This document shows positions 6,391 to 7,102 of a DNA stretch of 7,102 nt, in pieces; positions within the stretch are counted from its first letter, which is position 1; every line of letters begins with the position of its first letter. The notes beneath the pieces are model-generated. The model made no database searches. It worked only from the letters and a program-made list of their open reading frames with translations, and was not told the origin of the DNA. Position numbers and translations under genes: made by a program. Source of the DNA: Spirochaetia bacterium (GTDB taxonomy: Bacteria > Spirochaetota > Spirochaetia > Treponematales > Breznakiellaceae); contig BOBW01000083.1 of the NCBI GenBank assembly GCA_026002595.1, positions 1 through 7,102 of the forward strand, read 5' to 3'.

Positions 6391-7102
6391 TCAGTTATAA
6401 AATCTTGTCAGGTACGTAGAGAGGAAAGGGAAATAGGTTACGATCAATACCATCGCCAGTTGTATTATCAGGAAGGGCAGTACATACCGGGAAGTTTCCA
6501 GGAAGGGCCGTTTGAAACGGTAGCTGGCAAGGAACAGGTTGAGCCCCACCGGCGGGGTGATGAATCCCGCTTCCATGTTAATAATGAAGATGATCCCCAT
6601 ATGGACCGGGTCAATGCCGAAGACTTCCCCCAGGGGCATGATCAGGGGCAGCACAATCAGTATTGCGGAGAAAATATCCACCAGGCAGCCAACGGCCAGC
6701 AAGGCCAGGTTGAGGATCAGGAGGAAGAGGAATTTTGATGAAATGGCCTTCTGTATCCATTGGGCAAAATGGTAGGGCGCCTGGGTATCGACGATGTAGT
6801 AGGACAGGGCCTGGGACAGGGCGAGGATCGAGAGGATGCCGCCGATAATCGGTATGGCCTTTTTGAAAACCTGGACAACCCCCGCAAGGGTGATATCCCG
6901 GTATACAAAAACTTCCGCCGCAAACACATAGATCACCGCCGCTGCCCCGATTTCCACCATGGACAGAACCCCGGAAAAGTAGCCTATGACAAGCAGAAAG
7001 GGCAGGAGTATTTCCAGCAGTGAATTTTTGAGGGCCTTGCCCGCCTTCCATAAATTAAAGGGCTCCACAGGGACCTTTGTTTTAACCGAAATGACAATGC
7101 CG
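6391..7102 (-). CDS. TRAP transporter large permease (DctM-like), C-terminal part (5' end outside window)
   Basis: The frame stays open to the right edge, so the gene starts beyond 7102. The GTG at 7068 is internal and not a real start. About 237 residues are visible, ending in a TGA at 6391-6393. At least six strongly hydrophobic segments are present. The DctM hallmarks are GCLVDIFSAILIVLPLIMPL, then a Gly/Ile-rich helix, then AGFITPPVGLNLFLA near the C-terminus, the signature of the large membrane subunit of tripartite ATP-independent periplasmic transporters. This subunit forms the Na+-coupled transport path for carboxylates or other organic acids, working with a DctQ small subunit and a DctP binding protein. 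Those partners should lie right of the window if the locus is complete, or DctQ could be fused upstream. It is 39 bases upstream of the giant activase and in the same orientation. The substrate cannot be inferred from this fragment. Confidence 0.9.
   Translation of the reverse strand, partial: GIVISVKTKVPVEPFNLWKAGKALKNSLLEILLPFLLVIGYFSGVLSMVEIGAAAVIYVFAAEVFVYRDITLAGVVQVFKKAIPIIGGILSILALSQALSYYIVDTQAPYHFAQWIQKAISSKFLFLLILNLALLAVGCLVDIFSAILIVLPLIMPLGEVFGIDPVHMGIIFIINMEAGFITPPVGLNLFLASYRFKRPFLETSRYVLPFLIIQLAMVLIVTYFPFLSTYLTRFYN

Overview
This 7.1 kb window holds five protein-coding regions with little space between them. One partial gene is on the + strand at the left edge (about 1-633). Four genes lie on the - strand and read right to left: a TRAP transporter large permease (partial, running off the right edge), a 1118-residue protein with two fused acyl-CoA dehydratase activase (BadF/BadG/HgdC-type) ATPase domains plus a DUF2229-type domain, a 466-residue companion of the COG3581 type, and a PlsC-like lysophospholipid acyltransferase. 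I see no rRNA, tRNA, CRISPR array, transposase or integrase.

Layout. Positions 1-633 encode the C-terminal part of an SGNH/GDSL-type hydrolase and end in a TAA stop. Positions 634-749 separate convergent genes and hold a short 6-bp hairpin and a perfect 18-bp inverted repeat with a T-rich tail, which reads as the terminator of the hydrolase. Positions 750-1574 (-) are the acyltransferase, and 1617-3017 (-) and 2995-6351 (-) are the two activase-system genes, whose ends overlap by 23 bases. Positions 6391-7102 (-) are the DctM-like permease. Gaps on the - strand are only 39 and 42 bases, so the four genes could be one transcription unit. The sequence does not prove this, and no convincing internal promoter was found.

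How the genes may work together. The two activase-system genes are the core of the window. The large protein carries two ATPase domains. Each has a pair of cysteines exactly 39 residues apart, the spacing I recall for the iron-sulfur ligands of the characterised activator HgdC. One polypeptide could therefore imitate the activator homodimer. The C-terminal third of the large protein and the companion protein each carry conserved cysteine motifs resembling the 2-hydroxyacyl-CoA dehydratase (HGD-D) and double-cubane reductase families. The pair is best read as an ATP-driven low-potential electron-transfer machine of unknown substrate. No ordinary HgdA/HgdB dehydratase subunits are visible beside it. 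The TRAP permease could import an organic acid for it, but that link rests only on adjacency.

Organism. Oxygen-sensitive activase systems point to an anaerobic bacterium. The mix of TRAP transporter, giant activase and moderate GC would suit an anaerobic spirochaete of the Treponema type or a Firmicute. This is a low-confidence inference with no marker gene behind it. The two activase-system genes are visibly more AT-rich in places than the genes on either side, which suggests a different history.
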